Positions 33,662 through 46,430 of a DNA stretch of 64,000 nucleotides are shown piece after piece (position 1 is the first letter of the stretch; the number at the start of each line of letters is the position of its first letter). This DNA is from Thalassia testudinum (lineage: Eukaryota; Streptophyta; Magnoliopsida; Alismatales; Hydrocharitaceae), in contig JAZHRO010000022.1 of assembly GCA_037157565.1 (NCBI GenBank), forward strand, positions 7,068,001 to 7,132,000. The letters run 5' to 3'. The notes beneath the pieces were generated by a model that saw nothing but the letters and a program-made list of their open reading frames with translations, searched no databases and was not told the origin of the DNA. The translations under genes were made by a program, and so were the position numbers.

Positions 33662-36600
33662 GGCAACGATTTTCTATTTCCTTTCTGCATTTCACGCACT
33701 TTATCGTTTTCTAACTTGCTTTATCTTTTGTCTATTATTTTGCAAGTACCTCAATCAGGGAATCTTCAAGCTATAGACTGGAGTAAAGTGCAGTTGAAGA
33801 CGACTGTAAGTGCTCCCCATTCTTCCCCCTCCATGGATTTCATTTCACAACATAAATACAAACTCAAATTAGCTTAGATGTTTGCATAAATCCAGGATTA
33901 GTTTGGTTGCTTGGATTTCCACTCACATTCATCTCACCCTCGTATATAAAAGAATCAACAAAAAGATACTTTTGTGGGATAGATCTAACTTACACACGAC
34001 ATACACCCACATTCAAGTCACCTAACCTAATTGATTCTTATCTATTCAACCGGGATTCTGATCTGTGGAACCGGTACATGAATATCAACATATAAAATAG
34101 TAGAAATTAGTTTAAGTTAATCGCTTGGCGTGCCTTAATCAGTGGTGCAATTGTGGCCAATTGTTTGAGTTGTTTAGGCCGTACCACTCAACCTAAAAAC
34201 AACTCACCAAGTAGCTTTCCTGTAGGGATTTCAAATTAGATCAATACCAGGCACTCCACTTTATTTTTGAGTATAAAAGGAAAAAAATCTTCACCCATGC
34301 ATGTGTAGGAAACGGAGGTCCTACCAGGAGGGGGTGACGTAATAAATTGCGGAAATAAAATATGAAATAATATCACAAAATTCAATCACATAAGGTACAC
34401 AATAATTTTTAGGTGGAAACCCAAACCGGGTGAAAACCACCACCTAACCCTCTTGAGTTAGAATTTTCCGATCAACCAAGTTGATCAAATCCACTAAACG
34501 AATCACTTTAAATGAGGGTGATTCAACCTCAATTACAACCACGCTACAAGTGCGAGGGTAGCGTTCCTCAACCCCTTCTCTTCACGAGAAGGATTTTGTC
34601 CCACGAAGGAGACGGGAATTCGCAAAGCGAATACCCAACCAAATAACAAAGTAAAATAACAAATATAGTCCTATAGAGCCAACAAAGATTTAAACCTAGC
34701 TTCTATAGGAATTAAGAAACTCCCCTTTGCAAGGAGTGCATCGAATCGATGACGCAGGTGAATGAGCCACGCGACGGCGCAACGTCGCTCTCGTGAATTA
34801 CGGCGGGAGAGTGGGTGCGTAAAGACTTGATGCTCTCAAGATGTAGAGCTTGAGCTTGGAGAGCAAGAGCTTCTCATGGACACAAAAGAGTGTGAAAGTG
34901 TATTACTAGGTGTGTCTTGTGTATCTAAGTGTGCAAGAGGTTCCTCTATATTTATAGAGGCCTTAGGAAGGCTTTAGAAGGCTTAGGAAAGCTTCCATAG
35001 CCGTTGGGTGCAAAGCCCAAGAGAATCAGGCCGAAATCAGGAATAATGATTACACGACAAGTTTATCAGACGTCTGATCCTGGCATCAGACGTCTGGAAA
35101 GCCAGTTTAAGACGTCTAAAAATAAGGTCAGACGTCTGATCCTATACGGGTTTCTTCCTGACTTGAATCAGATTTAAACAGGGTTCTAGTGCAAGTCCAT
35201 CAGACGACAAATAGGATGTCTGGCACTATGTCTGGACATCTGGAAACCTACTTTTTTGTGTGAACAGATTTCCAAGAGAGTGCAACGGCTAGAAAATCTC
35301 TGAGAAGAGATTTTGGGTCAGCCGAGGCAAAACGGTCATCTATCAGACGTCTGGAAAGGCTTAAGGATGTCTGATAAGGCTCTAATGGTCATATCCTTAG
35401 TGTTTGCTAAGCCAGCCAATGGTCCACTAATTGGACGTTTGGAAAATTCATCAAACGTCTTCTAAGACGTCTGGACAGAGGTCTGGACGTCTGATTTCAT
35501 CAGACAGAACTACTTAAGTTCAGCATAATTGTTATCAGACGTCTGAATCAATAGTTAGACGTCTTAAAACACATTATCTGACGTCTGATCTTGGAATTAG
35601 ACATCTGGAAATGCTGTTTTAACCCTATATTAGTTTTCTAAGTTCTCTACAGAAAATCTAAGTATCCTAGGGTTGTGCTGGTGTTCCTAGGACTACTATT
35701 AGGGTACTTTAAGGTTCTTTAACATGATTCTAAGTGACAAAAATAAAGAGCAACAAAAGAAACGAAAAAATACGAGTACAAGAGAAGGAAATCTATCCTA
35801 TTCTTCATTTCCTTCCATCTTCAATCTATCGCTCCTCGTGAATCTCCTCTGTTCTCCATCAATCTCCTACAATCTGTCCTGGATGCAAGCTCGAACTCTA
35901 TCTAATCACGTCTCCATTTGTAATTGACCTGAAATCTAATACTCCAAGTGCAAATGTTAAATGACACGTGTTTTGTTATCATCAAAATAAATGATCGTGG
36001 TGCTCTGGCACCAACAACTTGAACTTCTGGATTGCCTCAAACTTGATTGAATAATCCTAATTCCAAACCCTAAAAGCTACTTAAGCAAGATTTGAATATT
36101 AAAATTCACTCATCAAAAATTAATCTTGCTTGAAAACCCTGGTTATTGTACGCACTTACACATTCTCAAGCAATCATTAAGGGCACAATCTATCATAAGG
36201 GCCCACCACATTCCATAAGTACTGCAATCCCAGGCCTAAATAAAATCTAGTAGACGTTAGCCTTAAGGGCCGATTCACTCTTCGATGCCCAGTCTGAGAT
36301 TATTTTCGATTAATCTACTTGTGCCAATCAATCTGATGTCTAGCTAGGGGAGCAGCGTCAAACGACCGTGGCTAGGGGGTACACTAGGAACTGGAGGTGC
36401 AAGCCGAAGGAAGAACCTTCTCCCCAGTCCCTCCTTCTAATTGGTTGGATTGCTTGGATGTAAGTAGACTAAATCGTTTATAATCTTAAGACGGATTTGG
36501 AGAGTCAGTAGATCCTTAGGCTACACCACATAAGGACAGGCTTGTTTTGTTGTGCTGCAGGGTCCCTATCCCCAGTCCTTCCAACCTCTTGTTTATGCTT

Positions 36601-36685
36601 GGAAGGAGGTCATTGAATCCCTGATTGGAAGGACCACTAGAGTATTCTAGGAGACGTAGATTGGATTTTGGTCAAATTGATCCCA
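33662..36685 (+). other. leader of element H, interrupted by LTR J
   Basis: The noncoding leader aligns in parts with that of A (for example CCAGGCACTCCA at about 34247, and the AAGGAAGAACCTTCTCCCC region around 36410). LTR J takes up 34304-36016. No ORF of note. Confidence 0.65.
34304..36016 (-). repeat. Ty1/copia Sirevirus-like solo LTR J
   Basis: On the minus strand it starts TGTTGGTGCCAGAGCACC and soon reads TTTGATGATAACAAAACA, a head typical of Sirevirus (SIRE/Maximus) LTRs. It ends CCTCCGTTTCCTACA. A TATA is at 34948-34955. Between about 35060 and 35590 the palindrome CAGACGTCTG or close variants occur eight or more times. It also has the GGTGGTTTTCACCCGG region near its end. No internal genes accompany it, so it is solo. 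I could not confirm a clean TSD, so the left edge is uncertain by a few bases. Confidence 0.75.
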
Positions 36686-37959
36686 TGGCCGACCAACCAC
36701 CTCCTCTGCCTCAGAATCAACAGGAGTTGTTTCAAAGGTAGCTAGAACAAATGCAGAGAATACAAGAATGGTTCTAGAGAATGCAGGGCGCTCAGCCCTT
36801 GAAGGATTTCTATGATCCTTCAAATTACGGGGAACGTCCCAGCATCCAGATTCCTGTCGGAGACATAGAAATCAAACCCCAGGTATTAAGCCTGATCAAA
36901 CATTTTCACGGGCTTGGCTCCGAAGATCCGTTTCAGCACTTGGAGGACTTCACCACTTTGGTCCAGATCACCAAAGCGCGAAATGTAAATGAGGAGCAAA
37001 TGATCATGAGACTCTTTCCCACTCTCTTAGGGATAAAGTTGCACATTGGTACAAGACCATAGGAAGGCTGATCGCAACTTGGAATGATCTGAAATCGGCT
37101 TTCCTGAAGAAATTCTTTCCTGTCGGACGTACCAATGCTCTGATATGGGCAATTACTACATTCGTCCAGTGGCTGGGGGAGCAGTTTCATGTGGCCTGGG
37201 AGTGATTCGAGGACCTATTGTGGAAATGTCCACACCACAAGGTGCCAAAATGGCAGCTCGTGCAGATCTTCTACCACGGGTTGACTGAGAAACTCAAGAA
37301 TCATGTGGACACTTCTTACGGGGGCAATTTCCTCAACAAAGACACAGATAGCACGCATGATTTGTTTGAGGAGATGAGTGAGAATTCAATCAATCATGCC
37401 TCCATGGATACCTTTAACTGGTCCCAACAACCCAGATCGAATGTCAATGAAGTCCACGACTCTCATTCATTCGATATGGAATTGATTTGTAATACACTAG
37501 ATAAGGTGGACCTAGTTACCAAGAGAATGGAGTGGATGGTTGGTAATTCAATGAAGATCCACTCAATCCCAGAATTTGGGATTTCATTCATCGTAAGCTC
37601 CTTCTGGATAGGAGTTCGTAAATCAACTAGATGCGGATCAACCAGCGAGCCAGCATTATTCGAAACCCTACGGGTTCCAAACTGGGACCTTTGATCCCAA
37701 TTTCTTTGATCCCTCCCTTTCTTTCTCTCCATCCTCACCCTATGAGGATGTCTATGTTGTATAGGAGAACGTTAGGTCCAACCCTTACTCCAATGCTTAC
37801 AATCCAGGTTGGAGGAACCACCCTAACTTCTCTTGGAAAAACTAGGGGCAGTAGCCAATGGGTCAGGGTCATGTTTACACTCAGCTGCCCCCGAATCAAG
37901 TCAATCAGCTAGCTTGGAATGCCCATCGACCCGTAGGGCAGGCTGATTTGAACAGATAA
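36686..37959 (+). pseudogene. gag of element H
   Basis: Starts at ATG 36686 (MADQPPPLPQNQQELFQR) but meets TAG within 20 codons and another stop at 36777. The Athila gag core follows in 36781-37062 (LKDFYDPSNYGERPS, IEIKPQVLSLIKHFHGLG, EDPFQHLEDFTTLVQ). It then changes frame to 37218-37694 (VDTSYGGNFLNKDTDS, SENSINHASMDTFNWS) and again to 37631-37912. It parallels the gag of A at every step. Frame changes and stops make it inactive. Confidence 0.85.
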
Positions 37960-39381
37960 ATGGTAGAGATGCAAGGATCTATGCTCCAGCTCATGCAACA
38001 AAAGAAAACTTCAGTGGACAACTTGCAAACTGGGTTCATCGCTAATTCTCGTCAACCCAACTCTCTACCATCTCAACCCATACCCAACCCTCATAATTTT
38101 CAGAATCCGGGCAATCAAGCCCAGGGGTACGTGAATCAGAGGGACCCACACGCACATGCTCAGGTGGTTGAGCAGGGTTCTTCCTCTTCTGCTTCTTCAA
38201 ACCAAAGGTTTCTGGCTAATGAAGCACCTCCGATCTTTCCTAACCCTCCCCAAGACCCAAACCCATATGCTTCTGCTAATTCTGTTACCTTGAGGAGTGG
38301 TAAACAAACTCAGGATCCACAACCACATTGTTCTGATCTATCGAATCCTGAAGAGCCTGAGAAGAGAAAGGAGAACTCTAGAGAAGAAATCAAGGCTCAG
38401 GAACCTAATTCCGAAGATCCGACTCATGTCCCTTTTCCTGAGGCCTTGATTAGACCAAGGAAGAAGAAGTCTGTTGATAGTAACGAGGAGCTTCTGAATA
38501 ATTTCAAGAATGTCAAGATCAATATCCCACTCCTCGACGCTATAAAACACATATCGGCTTACGTGAAATTTTTAAAGGATTTATGTACACAGAAGCGTAC
38601 GTCGAGAGAATCTATTCCGAGGAAGGTGGTACTCTCCGAGCAGGCTAGTTTTGTTATCCTGCATCACCTCCTTCATAAAAAGAGAGATCCAGGTGCTCTT
38701 TTGATTTCTTGTGTCATCAGAGATTACACCTTTGATAGAGCACTTCTGGATCTAGGTGCATCCATTAACCTAATTCCGACTTCACTTTATGAGAAGTTTG
38801 TATTAAGTGAACTTCGGCCGACTTTAGTAACGCTGCAGTTAGCGGACCGTTTGGTCACAAACCCACGAGATGTTATTGAAGATGTTATCGTCAACATTAA
38901 GGATTTTTATTTTCATGTAGATTTACTTGTTCTTGACATGGATGTTCCTGAGAATCTAAGGAACACGTCCATCATTCTGGGGCGTCCGTTCCTGGCTACC
39001 GCTAAGGCCAATATTAACTGTGAGAGCAATAGCATGGAAATCACCTTTGGGGATCAAAGAATGCAATTGGATATTTTTAAGGCAATAAACAAATTTGAGG
39101 ATTGTGGATTTATTGAGGAACTTGAGGACGATGACGTGATTATTGAAACTTGTATGGCGGTTTCTACATTTGAAAGTTCCTCCTGTGATAACTATTTGGA
39201 CCCGCAACCCTCTGTGGCAAACCCGCCACCTTCTGAAGAGGTTATTGATTTTGTTCACTCACAACCTCTTCCTCTTGATGAGTTTTCATCAGCATCTTCC
39301 TTACCTTCAATCATCAGCCTGCCCCAGCTTGAACTAAAACCATTACCTAAGAATCTGAAATATCAATTTTTGGGACCATAG
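37960..39381 (+). pseudogene. gag C-terminus and protease of element H
   Basis: An open run of 473 codons. It begins with MVEMQGSMLQLMQQ, then a Pro/Ser-rich linker with SANSVTLRSGKQTQDP, then the basic RPRKKKSVDSNEELL and INIPLLDAIKHISAYVKFL. The protease follows with LLDLGASINLIP (about 38743-38780) and the flap NTSIILGRPFLATAKANIN (about 38965-39025). The DLGAS catalytic motif is intact. An acidic stretch and the linker PLPKNLKYQFLGP lead to a TAG at 39379; the frame then continues as RT. This is the best preserved protease in the window. Confidence 0.9.
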
Positions 39382-39770
39382 AAAACACTCCCTGTGATTA
39401 TCAATGCCAAATTAACTAAGGAGCAGGAGATTAAACTGATTAAGGTCCTTAAGTAACACAAAGAGGTAATCGGTTGGACCATTCATGACCTTAGGGGGAT
39501 CGAGCCATCTTACTATAATCACATAATATTTATGGAGGATGGATCCCGCCCTTTTTGCCAGATGCAGAGGAGATTAAATCCAAATATGCGAGAAGTGGTT
39601 AAGAAAGAGATTATCAAGTGGCTCGATGTAGGAATCATTTATCCAATCTCTGACAGTCCTTGGGTAAGCCCCGTGCAAATTATTCCCAAGAAAGCCGGGA
39701 TTACCGTTGTGACTAACAAGAAAGGAGAATCTGTCACAACTCATTCAACTTCCTCTTGGAGGGTCTGTAT
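39382..39770 (+). pseudogene. reverse transcriptase of element H, N-terminal part only
   Basis: It continues the protease frame past the TAG, with a further TAA near 39455: HKEVIGWTIHDLRGIEPSYY, then MQRRLNPNMREVVKKEII, DSPWVSPVQIIPKKAGI and SSWRVCI. There it stops at the edge of LTR C1. The remaining RT, including the YxDD box, is absent on both sides of the insert, so about 1 kb of H was deleted. Confidence 0.9.
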
Positions 39771-40665
39771 TGATAGCAAAAAATACGCGATTTTTAATTT
39801 AGGGTTTTAAGTCACTGCAACACGTAAATACGCTTTCACTTTTACAATTTCTAAACCTAGATAGGGGAGTATCTAGGCTCATCCAAGGAGGCAGATTTTC
39901 AATTCAACTCTCTTGCTTAGAGGATAAATCTCAACTTTCTTTTTGGTATTTTAAATATATAATTTTTTAAATTTTGAAATAATGAGGGCAAGATGCGAAT
40001 AGTGATGGAAAAGTGCTAACACCTAAAATTGCTAAGTTAAAACTTAAGAGATGAAAATGTCCACTACCTAAGCTCACTCTAGGCAAGTGGAGGCCTAGAG
40101 TAATTAGGGAGTGGAAGTAAAACAAGTGCTATAACAAAAATAACAATTGCAATAAGAAATTAAAAAGAAGGTAATTTAATTTAGCAGAATTTATGTTCTC
40201 TTACAAAGACAAGTAGAGGAATGCTTCCACTATGAATGTAAAATATAAAAGCAATAAAAGAAACACAAATCCTCTTGTAGAATCTGGTGAAGAAGGGAAT
40301 CTTCTTGCTCCAAGCCTAGCTACTCGGCTTGAAAAGAGGGTCTCCTTCTTCTCCTTCCTTGAAAGCTCCTCCAAGGTGGATGCTCTCCACCTCAAGTCTT
40401 TCCTCCTAGGGTAGGTGTGCACCACCCTCAAGTTCTCCTCCAAGGTTGTGTGGACCACCTTCGAGACCTCCTCCAAAGGTCTTCCTTGCCTGGCTCCTCC
40501 TTTGGCTGGCGTGGGCACAAGAGAGAAGAGAAGAGGGGAAGGCACCAAGGGGACAAAATATCCCCTTAATCTTCTTCTTCTTCTTCTCTCTTGGCCGTGG
40601 CTCTAGGTAGAGTATGAGAGGAAATTTGCTAGCCAAGGATGGATTGAATGGTGGTGGGTAGTGGT

Positions 40666-40677
40666 CTTTTTATAGGG
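40666..40677 (-). promoter_or_regulatory. TATA box in LTR C1
   Basis: The minus strand reads ACCCTATAAAAAGACC, followed by a C/A-rich leader. It marks the U3/R boundary. Confidence 0.6.
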
Positions 40678-41049
40678 TAGGATGAGGGGTTAAGGTGACT
40701 CTTAAAATGGAGGGCTAAGATGGGAAGATGGAGGTGGTTAGGTGATCCTAGGGCTAAGGATAGTTGGCGCCACCTAAGGGGTGTAAGGGGGGTAGTTATG
40801 GGTGGCCAAGGGACACCTAAAAGTGGCGCCAACCATGGAGAGGTGCCATGGGTTGGTGCCAACTTCTAGGCTTCTAGAAGGGGGGTGAGGTGGATGGTGG
40901 AGATAGCTTGGAGGGGTAATGTGTAGGGTGGATATGGGGGTTGAGGTTGGCGCCAAAAGGGAGGTAGTTAGGGTTGGCTTTGGCACTAACTTTAGGTGTC
41001 TTTCGGTGGTTAGTTGAGGGGTGAAAGGTGGTGAAGAGGTGGCGCCAAC

Positions 41050-41870
41050 TTTGAGTAGAGGTGGAGCTAGCTTAAGTAGGCTTAGGTGGACTTAGAGTGG
41101 TAGGTTATGTAGGTGGAGTTAGTGTTAGGTTTTTGGTGCCAGGGAGGTGGATGCTAGCTAAGATAAGCTAAGCCAAGCTAAGAAAGCTTAGCTAGCTATA
41201 GAGTAGAGGAATATGCCTGTGGAGCTTAGGGTTTGAGGAGAGGAGCTGGATATGCAGAGCCTGGAGCTGAATTGGAGCTAGCAGCTACTGAAGAGGTCAA
41301 CATGGGGCCACTCTAGCTGGCTTAGCTTGCTAGTTCTTTGCTAGCTCCTAACCTACGCTAAAGTGAGTTGGCTTCTGTTGAATGGAGCTGAGGTGAGTTG
41401 GGTCTAGTGCTCCTAGGGAGGATTGAGCTGGTTGAGACAGCTAAGGTAGCTTAGCTCAATTAGCTTGAGCTAAGCTAGGTCCCCAGGAGCTGGACTTGAG
41501 CTTCCAGAGCTGGGATGAGTTCTTCTTTAGCTGGCTAGAGTTGAGTGGACTTGGATATAGCTGGATCTGAGCTGGGGTGAACTTCAGCCAACTCAGCTGA
41601 GCTAGATAGAGCTCCCTGTGGACTAGTGGGAGTTAAGATGAGCTAGACTCAACTAAGTTGAGCTGGATCTGAGTTGACCTGAGCTAAGGTGACCTAAGAT
41701 GTGCTCTCTTAAGCTGCCATTCAGCTAAGATTAGCTGAATGGAGTTAGGATGAGCTAACCCTAGTCCAAGTGAGCTAGATTCCAGCTGTGGTGAGTTGGA
41801 TCAAGCTGAGTTCCAACTGGTGAGAGCTTCTCCTTCACCAGTTGCCTTCCTGAGTGCTAGGGTTCTAGGG
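41050..41870 (-). repeat. AGCT-rich degenerate array in U3 of LTR C1
   Basis: Dense GAGCTGGA, TAGCTTGAGCTAAGC and TTCAGCTAAGATTAGCTGAATG units, irregularly spaced. Repeated in LTR C2 (48120-48304 and 49745-50280). Confidence 0.7.
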
Positions 41871-42050
41871 ATCTGGCAATCTGTATATCCCTAACACTCA
41901 CAAAAACACATTAAAAACACAATAAAAATGCAATGCATGCCTAACCTAATTAATGCCTAAATGCAACCCAAAAACCCATTTGCAGAGCAAAAATCTTAAG
42001 AGCTAGGTTTGTTCTAATACATAAGAATGATGATAAACTAGTGTTTATCA

Positions 42051-43455
42051 CACTCCTATGCTTATCTTTTGCTAGTCTCTTAGCAAAACTTTAATTTTTA
42101 CAAAACGAAATTTTTGGAAATTCTAATTTTTTTGACTTTTGAGGAGAAAAAGATTATGAGACATAGGTTGAACCAAACACAGGAGATATGGGATTTGTTA
42201 AGGATAAACATCGGGCTTTGTTTTTCGATCCAAAAATTAGACAAAAACGGGATCAATATATCCTCTAGAAAATTCACAGATTAACCCCTTGTTAAATCAG
42301 ATGACTTGAAATTTCCATTTTTAGGATTTTTCTGGCTTTTGAATTTGATTTGCAAGTTGTAATATCCTTTAAAACCTTGTGTCCGTGCTTGTGAAAAGCC
42401 AACATTTATATAGGTGTGTTTCTAGTTTAAAATTTTTTTTTCCAATGCTTATTTTTAGCTAAGTCTTACAACAGATGTGTCGGGATCATCATTCCCGTTA
42501 CGAAACCTCGAGATGGCTCTGGCGCCAATACTTCAAGATAGCACTGTCCATGACACCACCCAGGAGCCCACAACCCCAAAATACAATGCGGTGTAAAGGG
42601 GCGCTCCCAGCAAACTCAAGCTCTTGCTCCGACACTATAGGTAGAGCACCATCCAAGACACTTGAGCTGCTAAAATGCACTTTAATGTTCCATCTAAAGA
42701 TATGAAATATGGATATGGAGCAGTGCCGAGGTGGTAACATGTTGACATCGCATCCTCAAAGGAGGCATTTTCCTCCTTCTCGGCAGTGGGAACTCAAACC
42801 AATGATCTGCTTCAGACTTTTACTAAGTTTAAACAAGGGAGTTTTTCTAATTTTTAGTTGTTTTTAAGTGTTGTCTTGTGTGTGAAATTTGACACAGGAA
42901 GTTTCACAAGAAATGCAAGTTTTTGAATCAGAAACTAAGCCAAAGACTTTCCATATTACAAAAGAGGATCAAGTCACCTGAACTATCACGAGTTGAGGTG
43001 GAATTTTGGAGAAGGATATCTGATCTAGTCTAAAGATAGACCCTGAGATTCTAATGATCAGATCTGTATCCTCATCCCTAGTTTGTTAAAGATAAAATCC
43101 CTTGTACCAAAAGTGAGTTTTTCGACGTTAGTCCCAATTTCAAAATTCCAAAAAGTTTTCATCATTTTTATATTTTTGAGTATGCAAGCAGGAAAATAAA
43201 ATAACTAAAGAAAATGCATGTTTTTAGGTTTTGAAAATCCTCAATCGATCGTCAAATTTTAAAAGCACCCCCTCATGCTTAAGATATGCAATGTCTTCAT
43301 GCATTAGGAGAAAAAAGGGATCACCTTAATGAAGAATAGTCGGATTTACAATGGTCAAAACCTGGAAAAAGAAAGAAAAGGAAAACAGGGAAAAATGATG
43401 GGTTACCTCCCATCCAGTGCTATCTTTTACGCCATTCGGCCGGGTGTATTGTGCA
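42051..43455 (-). other. PPT and 3' noncoding region of C1
   Basis: The PPT (minus AGCATAGGAGTG, 42051-42062) follows GACTAGCAAAAGAT. The 1.4 kb region holds the internal G-tract (43262-43297) and a short minus-strand ORF at 42498-42740 (80 codons, hydrophobic LHRIVFWGCGLLGGVMDSAI) that is also open in C2 at 50938-51153. Substitutions between the two are not obviously synonymous-biased. No env gene is seen. Confidence 0.65.
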
Positions 43456-44715
43456 CTAGTAATCAAAGGTGGCTGGCTCTGTGAAATCGAAAGATTCAAA
43501 TGGAAGATTTGGCGTATGATCAAAATAGGGCCTTAAACATTGGCCATTGACTTGAAATGTCGTATTAGTTTTAGGATCAAACAGATCAACGGTACCGTAT
43601 GGATAAGTTTTATGGACAAAAAAGGGGCCGGTCCATTTAGATTTTAATTTGCTAGGAAAAAGACGTAATCGAGCATCAAAAATCCAAACGCATTGATTAA
43701 CATCAAAGTGTTTCTGAACAATGTATTTATCATGAAATTTCTTTGTTTGGTCTTTATAAATCCTCACATTTTCATAGGAAAAATTACGTAATTCTTCCAA
43801 TTCAGTTAATTATAATTTTCTATGGATACCGACTTCAGATAAATCCATGTTTAGTTGTTTTATTGCCCAAAAAGCCCTATGTTCTAGTTCTACCGGGAGA
43901 TGGCATGCCTTCCCAAAAATCAGACAGAAGGGAGACATGCCAAGTGGAGTTTTAAAAGCAGTACGGTAGGCCCATAAAGCGTCATCCAATTTCGTAGACC
44001 AATCTTTATGGTCGGGCCTAACCGTCTTTTGTAAAATATTTTTAATTTCCCGGTTAGAAACTTCAGCCTGGTCATTTGTTTGGGGGTGATAAGGTGTGGA
44101 AATTTTATGATTAACCCCACATTTAGAAAGAAGGTGACGGAATTGTGAGTGAGTGAAATGTGAACCTCCGTCACTGATAATGGCTTTTGGTATGCCGAAT
44201 CTTGAAAAAATATTTTTCTTAAGAAATTCGACAACCACATGGTGATCACTAGTGTGCGTGGGTATTGCTTCTATCCACTTGGAAACATGGTCAACTGCGA
44301 CTAGTATATATAAATACCCACCAGAGTTGATGAATGGTCCTATGAAGTTGATGCCCCAAACATCAAAAATTTCAACCTCTAAAATAGGATTAAGGGGCAT
44401 CATATCCTTCCGAGTCATGTTGCCGATGCTCTAGCAACGCACACAGGATCGAACAAAGTCATGACCATCTTTGTGCAAGTTGGGCCAATAGAATCCCGCA
44501 TTAAGAATTTTAGTTGCAGTTTTCTTGTCCAAAAAATGTCCGCCATAGGCCATTGAGTGATAATGTGTCAAAATATCATGGATTTCAGAATCGGGTACAC
44601 ATCGTCAAATGACCTGACCGACACAAATGCGGAAAAGGTTGGGCTCCTCCCAAAAATAGTATTTAATATTAGCAAAGAACTTATCCCATTTTGTTTTTGG
44701 CCAATCAGCGGGGAT
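43456..44715 (-). pseudogene. integrase of element C1
   Basis: The core frame 43810-44418 has 202 codons. The first catalytic position reads WGINFIGPF, Asn in place of Asp. The second Asp (ISDGGSHFT) and the Glu (DQAEVSNRE) are kept. The C-terminal part includes [20 protein letters not shown] and, after a stop at 43808, [15 protein letters not shown] to PATFDY at 43456. The zinc-binding N-terminus lies in 44419-44715 with stops. The Asp-to-Asn change should abolish strand transfer. Confidence 0.87.
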
Positions 44716-45263
44716 TCATTCTGTTGCTAAATAATTTGCGATGGGCACAAACCATGGGAGGATAGTAGCAGCTAAAATGCTTTCATCGGGGAACTGATCA
44801 GGTGGGGTCATTATGTCATTCGTCATAAGACGAGAGAGATGGTCGGCCACTACATTATGCGATCCTGCCTTATCCTTGATTTCCAGGTCAAATTCCTGGA
44901 GCAGCAAAATCCAACAGATAAGGCAGGGTTTTGCATCTTTCTTTATCAGCAAATATTTAATTGCTGAGTGGTCGGTATATACAGTAACATGTGACCCCAA
45001 AAGATAAGATCTAAATTTCTCTAAGGCTAATACAATGGCAAGAAGTTCCTTTTCAATAACCATGTAATTCCATTGTGCATCATCAAGAGTTTTGCTACAT
45101 AATAGATCACAACGAGCTTCTTGCCAATTCTTTGCCCTAGAACGGCCCCTACAGCAAAATCTAAGGCATCTATCATTAATTCAAAGGGACTATTCCAATC
45201 AGGTCCCTGCAAAATTGGTGCCTCAGTAACCTCTTTCTTCAACCTCAAAAACTCTCCAGGCAC
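44716..45263 (-). pseudogene. RNase H of element C1
   Basis: Two overlapping frames carry [20 protein letters not shown] (45100-45200) and, after a frameshift near 45050, [20 protein letters not shown] with [13 protein letters not shown] and VVADHLSRL. These are standard Ty3/gypsy RNase H motifs. Confidence 0.82.
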
Positions 45264-46430
45264 TTATCATTAAAATCAAATGGCTGGTCTTTAGTAAGAA
45301 GATGACTTAAGGGCTTGGAGATTTGGGAAAAATTTTGGATGAATCTATGGTAGAAACCCACATGACCGAAAAAGGATCTGATTTGTTTTACAGTAGTGGG
45401 CGGTGGGAGCTTAGATATAGCATCTATTTTTGCTTTATCTATCGTGATTCCTTATTTTGAAATAACATGGCCCAAGACAATCCCTTTCTGGACCATGAAA
45501 TGACTTTTTTCCCAACTGAGGACGAAATTGACTTCTATGCATTTTTGGAGAGTTCCTTCAGGGTTCTTAAGACAATGGTCAAGAATTTTCAAAACCAGAG
45601 AAGTCATCCATAAAGACTTCTAAGCATTCACCTACCAGGTCTAAAAAAATTGCAAGCATACATCTTTGAAAAGTCACAGGTGCGTTGCAAAGCCCGAAGG
45701 GCATCCTTCGAAAAGCAAAGGTTTCGAAGGGGTAGTTGAAAGTTATTTTGTCCTGGTCCTCAGGATGAACCGCTACCTAATTATAGCCGAAATAACCATC
45801 CAGAAAATAGTAAAAATCCCGTCCAGCTAAACGGTCCAAGATTTAATCAATAAAGGGGAGCGGGAAATGGTCTTTCTTGGTGGCGGTGTTTAATTTTCTG
45901 TAATCGATACACACACGCCAAGAAGAGGCGGTTCGAGTGGCTACATTCTCCCCATTATCATTAGTGACAACTATTAGTCCAACCTTCTTGGGCACAACTT
46001 GTGTTGGACTAACCCAGGAGCTGTCAGAAATGGGGTAGATGATATCAGCAACAAGCCACTTAATAATCTCCTTTTTTACCACCGCCTGCATAATAGGGTT
46101 TAGGTGCCTTTGTGGTTGGTGGGAGGGGCGAGAATCATCCTCTAAATATATACGATGTGTACAATAGGATGGATGAATACCCTTAAGATTAGAAAGGGTC
46201 CAGCCAATAGCTTTTTGATATTTACTCAAAACCTGGAGAAGTTTGTGCTCTTGTGCCCTGGTAAGTCCAGAATTTATAATCAGGGGTAGGGTCTGATTAG
46301 GACTCAGGAAGACATATTTAAGGGAGTCGGGCAAAGGTTTTAATTCCAATTGTGGACCCGGCTCCAAAAGAATTTCTACTTTGTGGGTTAGTGGTGAGGT
46401 GAGAGTGAAAGGGTCAGCTGGAGGGTTAGC
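45264..46430 (-). pseudogene. reverse transcriptase of element C1
   Basis: The N-terminal part is open in 45843-46430, with SWVSPTQVVPKKVGLIVV and SSWRVCIDYRKLNTATKKDH. The catalytic segment near 45605-45630 reads EVFMDDFS, followed by a shifted frame. Downstream pieces match the A RT (GFHRRFIQNFSQISKPL-like region around 45330) but contain stops. No complete RT frame remains. Confidence 0.82.

Larger units (their letters stand above)
39771..42050 (-). repeat. 3' LTR of element C1
   Basis: 2280 bp. On its own strand it starts TGATAAACACTAG and ends TTTTTTGCTATCA, giving matching terminal TGATA/TATCA. U3 contains an AGCT-rich degenerate array (about 41050-41870). TATA is at 40666-40677 (minus CCCTATAAAAAGACC). 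The base before its left edge is the end of H RT (TGTAT, the expected TSD), but the right TSD copy has been deleted. Confidence 0.85.
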
